A DNA stretch of 55,070 bases, from assembly GCF_000090795.2 (NCBI RefSeq), contig NW_003546313.1, forward strand, positions 101,648-156,717, given 5' to 3'. Of this stretch, positions 54,530 through 55,070 are shown piece by piece (the stretch's first letter is position 1; each line of letters begins with the position of its first letter). The DNA comes from Amphimedon queenslandica. Its lineage: Eukaryota > Porifera > Demospongiae > Haplosclerida > Niphatidae. The notes beneath the pieces were generated by a model. It searched no databases. It worked only from the letters and a program-made list of their open reading frames with translations, and was not told the origin of the DNA. The position numbers and the translations under genes are program-made.

Positions 54530-55070
54530 CGTAGATTACTAAGTAGGATTCACCCTGTACAAAATGGCTGCCACAACTTTTGCATCCTTGCTATACTGGA
54601 AGACGAGCTCCTATGCTTACCAGACTTCTTAGAGGACCTCATCTTGACCAAAGGACTCCATTGGGACCACCAGTCTTCCTGGAGAAGATGGTAACTGTCA
54701 GAAATCTTCCCCTGCTGTAGTCCCTGATTGCCCGTCAAGTGCTCTACCATGTGCTCTCAAGTGTCCATTCCTTCAATCTCTCCAACTCCCTCTACTCCTT
54801 CTCCTGTCTCTGTTCCCCCTTCTTCTATCAACATCAATGACTTTCCTGTTCCCCCTAGCTCTTATCCTTCAGAAGGTCATTATTTGGATCGGGAAGAATA
54901 TGCTACATTAATGCAGGAGGCTTATGGTGCTCCCCTGTGCTATTCTAGTACTCTTTCTCACACCAATGAATGGGACAGTAGATGGTATTCTGTTACACAG
55001 CTGTCTGGGAGACACTATGATCTTTCGAGAGGTGCTTGTGGCCGTAGATATATTTCCATTTTAAATGATG
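54530..55070 (+). pseudogene. 5' part of a retroelement ORF, runs off the window
   Basis: The leader and start match 36338-36490. ATG at 54564 opens MAATTFASLLYW, then a one-base loss shifts the frame. From 54749 an open frame begins MCSQVSIPSISPTPSTPSPV, is Pro/Ser-rich for about 40 codons, and continues EGHYLDREEYATLMQEAYGA, DSRWYSVTQLSGRHYDLSRG, ACGRRYIS to the end without a stop. The RW-SV-LSGRHY-L-G-GRRY pattern resembles the region ahead of the reverse transcriptase in a sponge/cnidarian retroelement family that I know by motif, not by name. The rest lies outside the window. Confidence 0.55.

Overview
This 55 kb window is eukaryotic and almost certainly metazoan. It is AT-rich, its genes are broken by short GT-AG introns (two of exactly 43 nt), and it contains microsatellite and minisatellite arrays. 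I cannot recognise one conserved host gene, rRNA or tRNA. Nearly every coding stretch belongs to a mobile element. The mix of families (KDZ with cysteine clusters, pogo-like, Helitron with OTU and RPA-like genes, BEL/Pao, DUF6589, YqaJ, HIRAN) fits a sponge or cnidarian. My best guess is a demosponge; this is inference from family content, not from a marker gene.

Layout. 1-1.4 kb: non-coding, with a diverged tandem duplication. 1.4-3.7 kb: pogo-like element A (transposase + strand, HIRAN-like gene - strand). 3.85-5.82 kb: hAT element. 6.4-10 kb: decayed Helitron on the - strand, interrupted by a MULE-like foldback insertion. 11.1-13.9 kb: pogo-like element B, with the same plan as A, whose - strand gene is HIRAN-like plus a Ulp1-like protease. 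14.9-27.4 kb: a large element with about 80 bp inverted ends carrying a RecQ-like helicase (+) and a DUF6589-type gene (-). Nested in that DUF6589 gene at 18.57-25.81 kb is a 7.2 kb KDZ-type element. It has an 8-9 bp target duplication, inverted arrays of a 70-80 bp minisatellite inside its ends, and two divergent intron-containing genes: a DUF3987-like P-loop ATPase (-) and a KDZ transposase with cysteine clusters (+). 27.5-29.4 kb: 5' part of a retroelement preceded by about five 122 bp monomers. 29.4-31.4 kb: Helitron helicase end plus OTU-like gene. 31.5-32.6 kb: minisatellite and a foldback element. 33.3-36.3 kb: SWIM/YqaJ/PHD gene split by a 0.94 kb element. 36.3-43 kb: mostly non-coding, with MITEs, repeats, a Helitron fragment and a 10-N gap. 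43.1-45.6 kb: Helitron Rep (+) and an RPA-like gene (-). 45.7-51 kb: BEL/Pao retrotransposon on the - strand, 3' truncated. 51.6-54.3 kb: a third HIRAN-like copy, a P2RX7-like exon and a DDE-like transposase relic. 54.5 kb to the end: 5' part of another retroelement running off the window.

How the parts relate. The window is a stack of nested transposons, and several insertions can be checked because removing them rejoins a recognisable protein across the target duplication. The most interesting themes are (1) the KDZ element with an ATPase partner and minisatellite inverted ends, (2) the RecQ + DUF6589 element, and (3) pogo-like elements that each carry a convergent HIRAN-like gene, once fused to a Ulp1-like protease. 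Almost all genes carry stops or frameshifts, so they are annotated as pseudogenes. Domain names come from recall of family motifs; no search was run.
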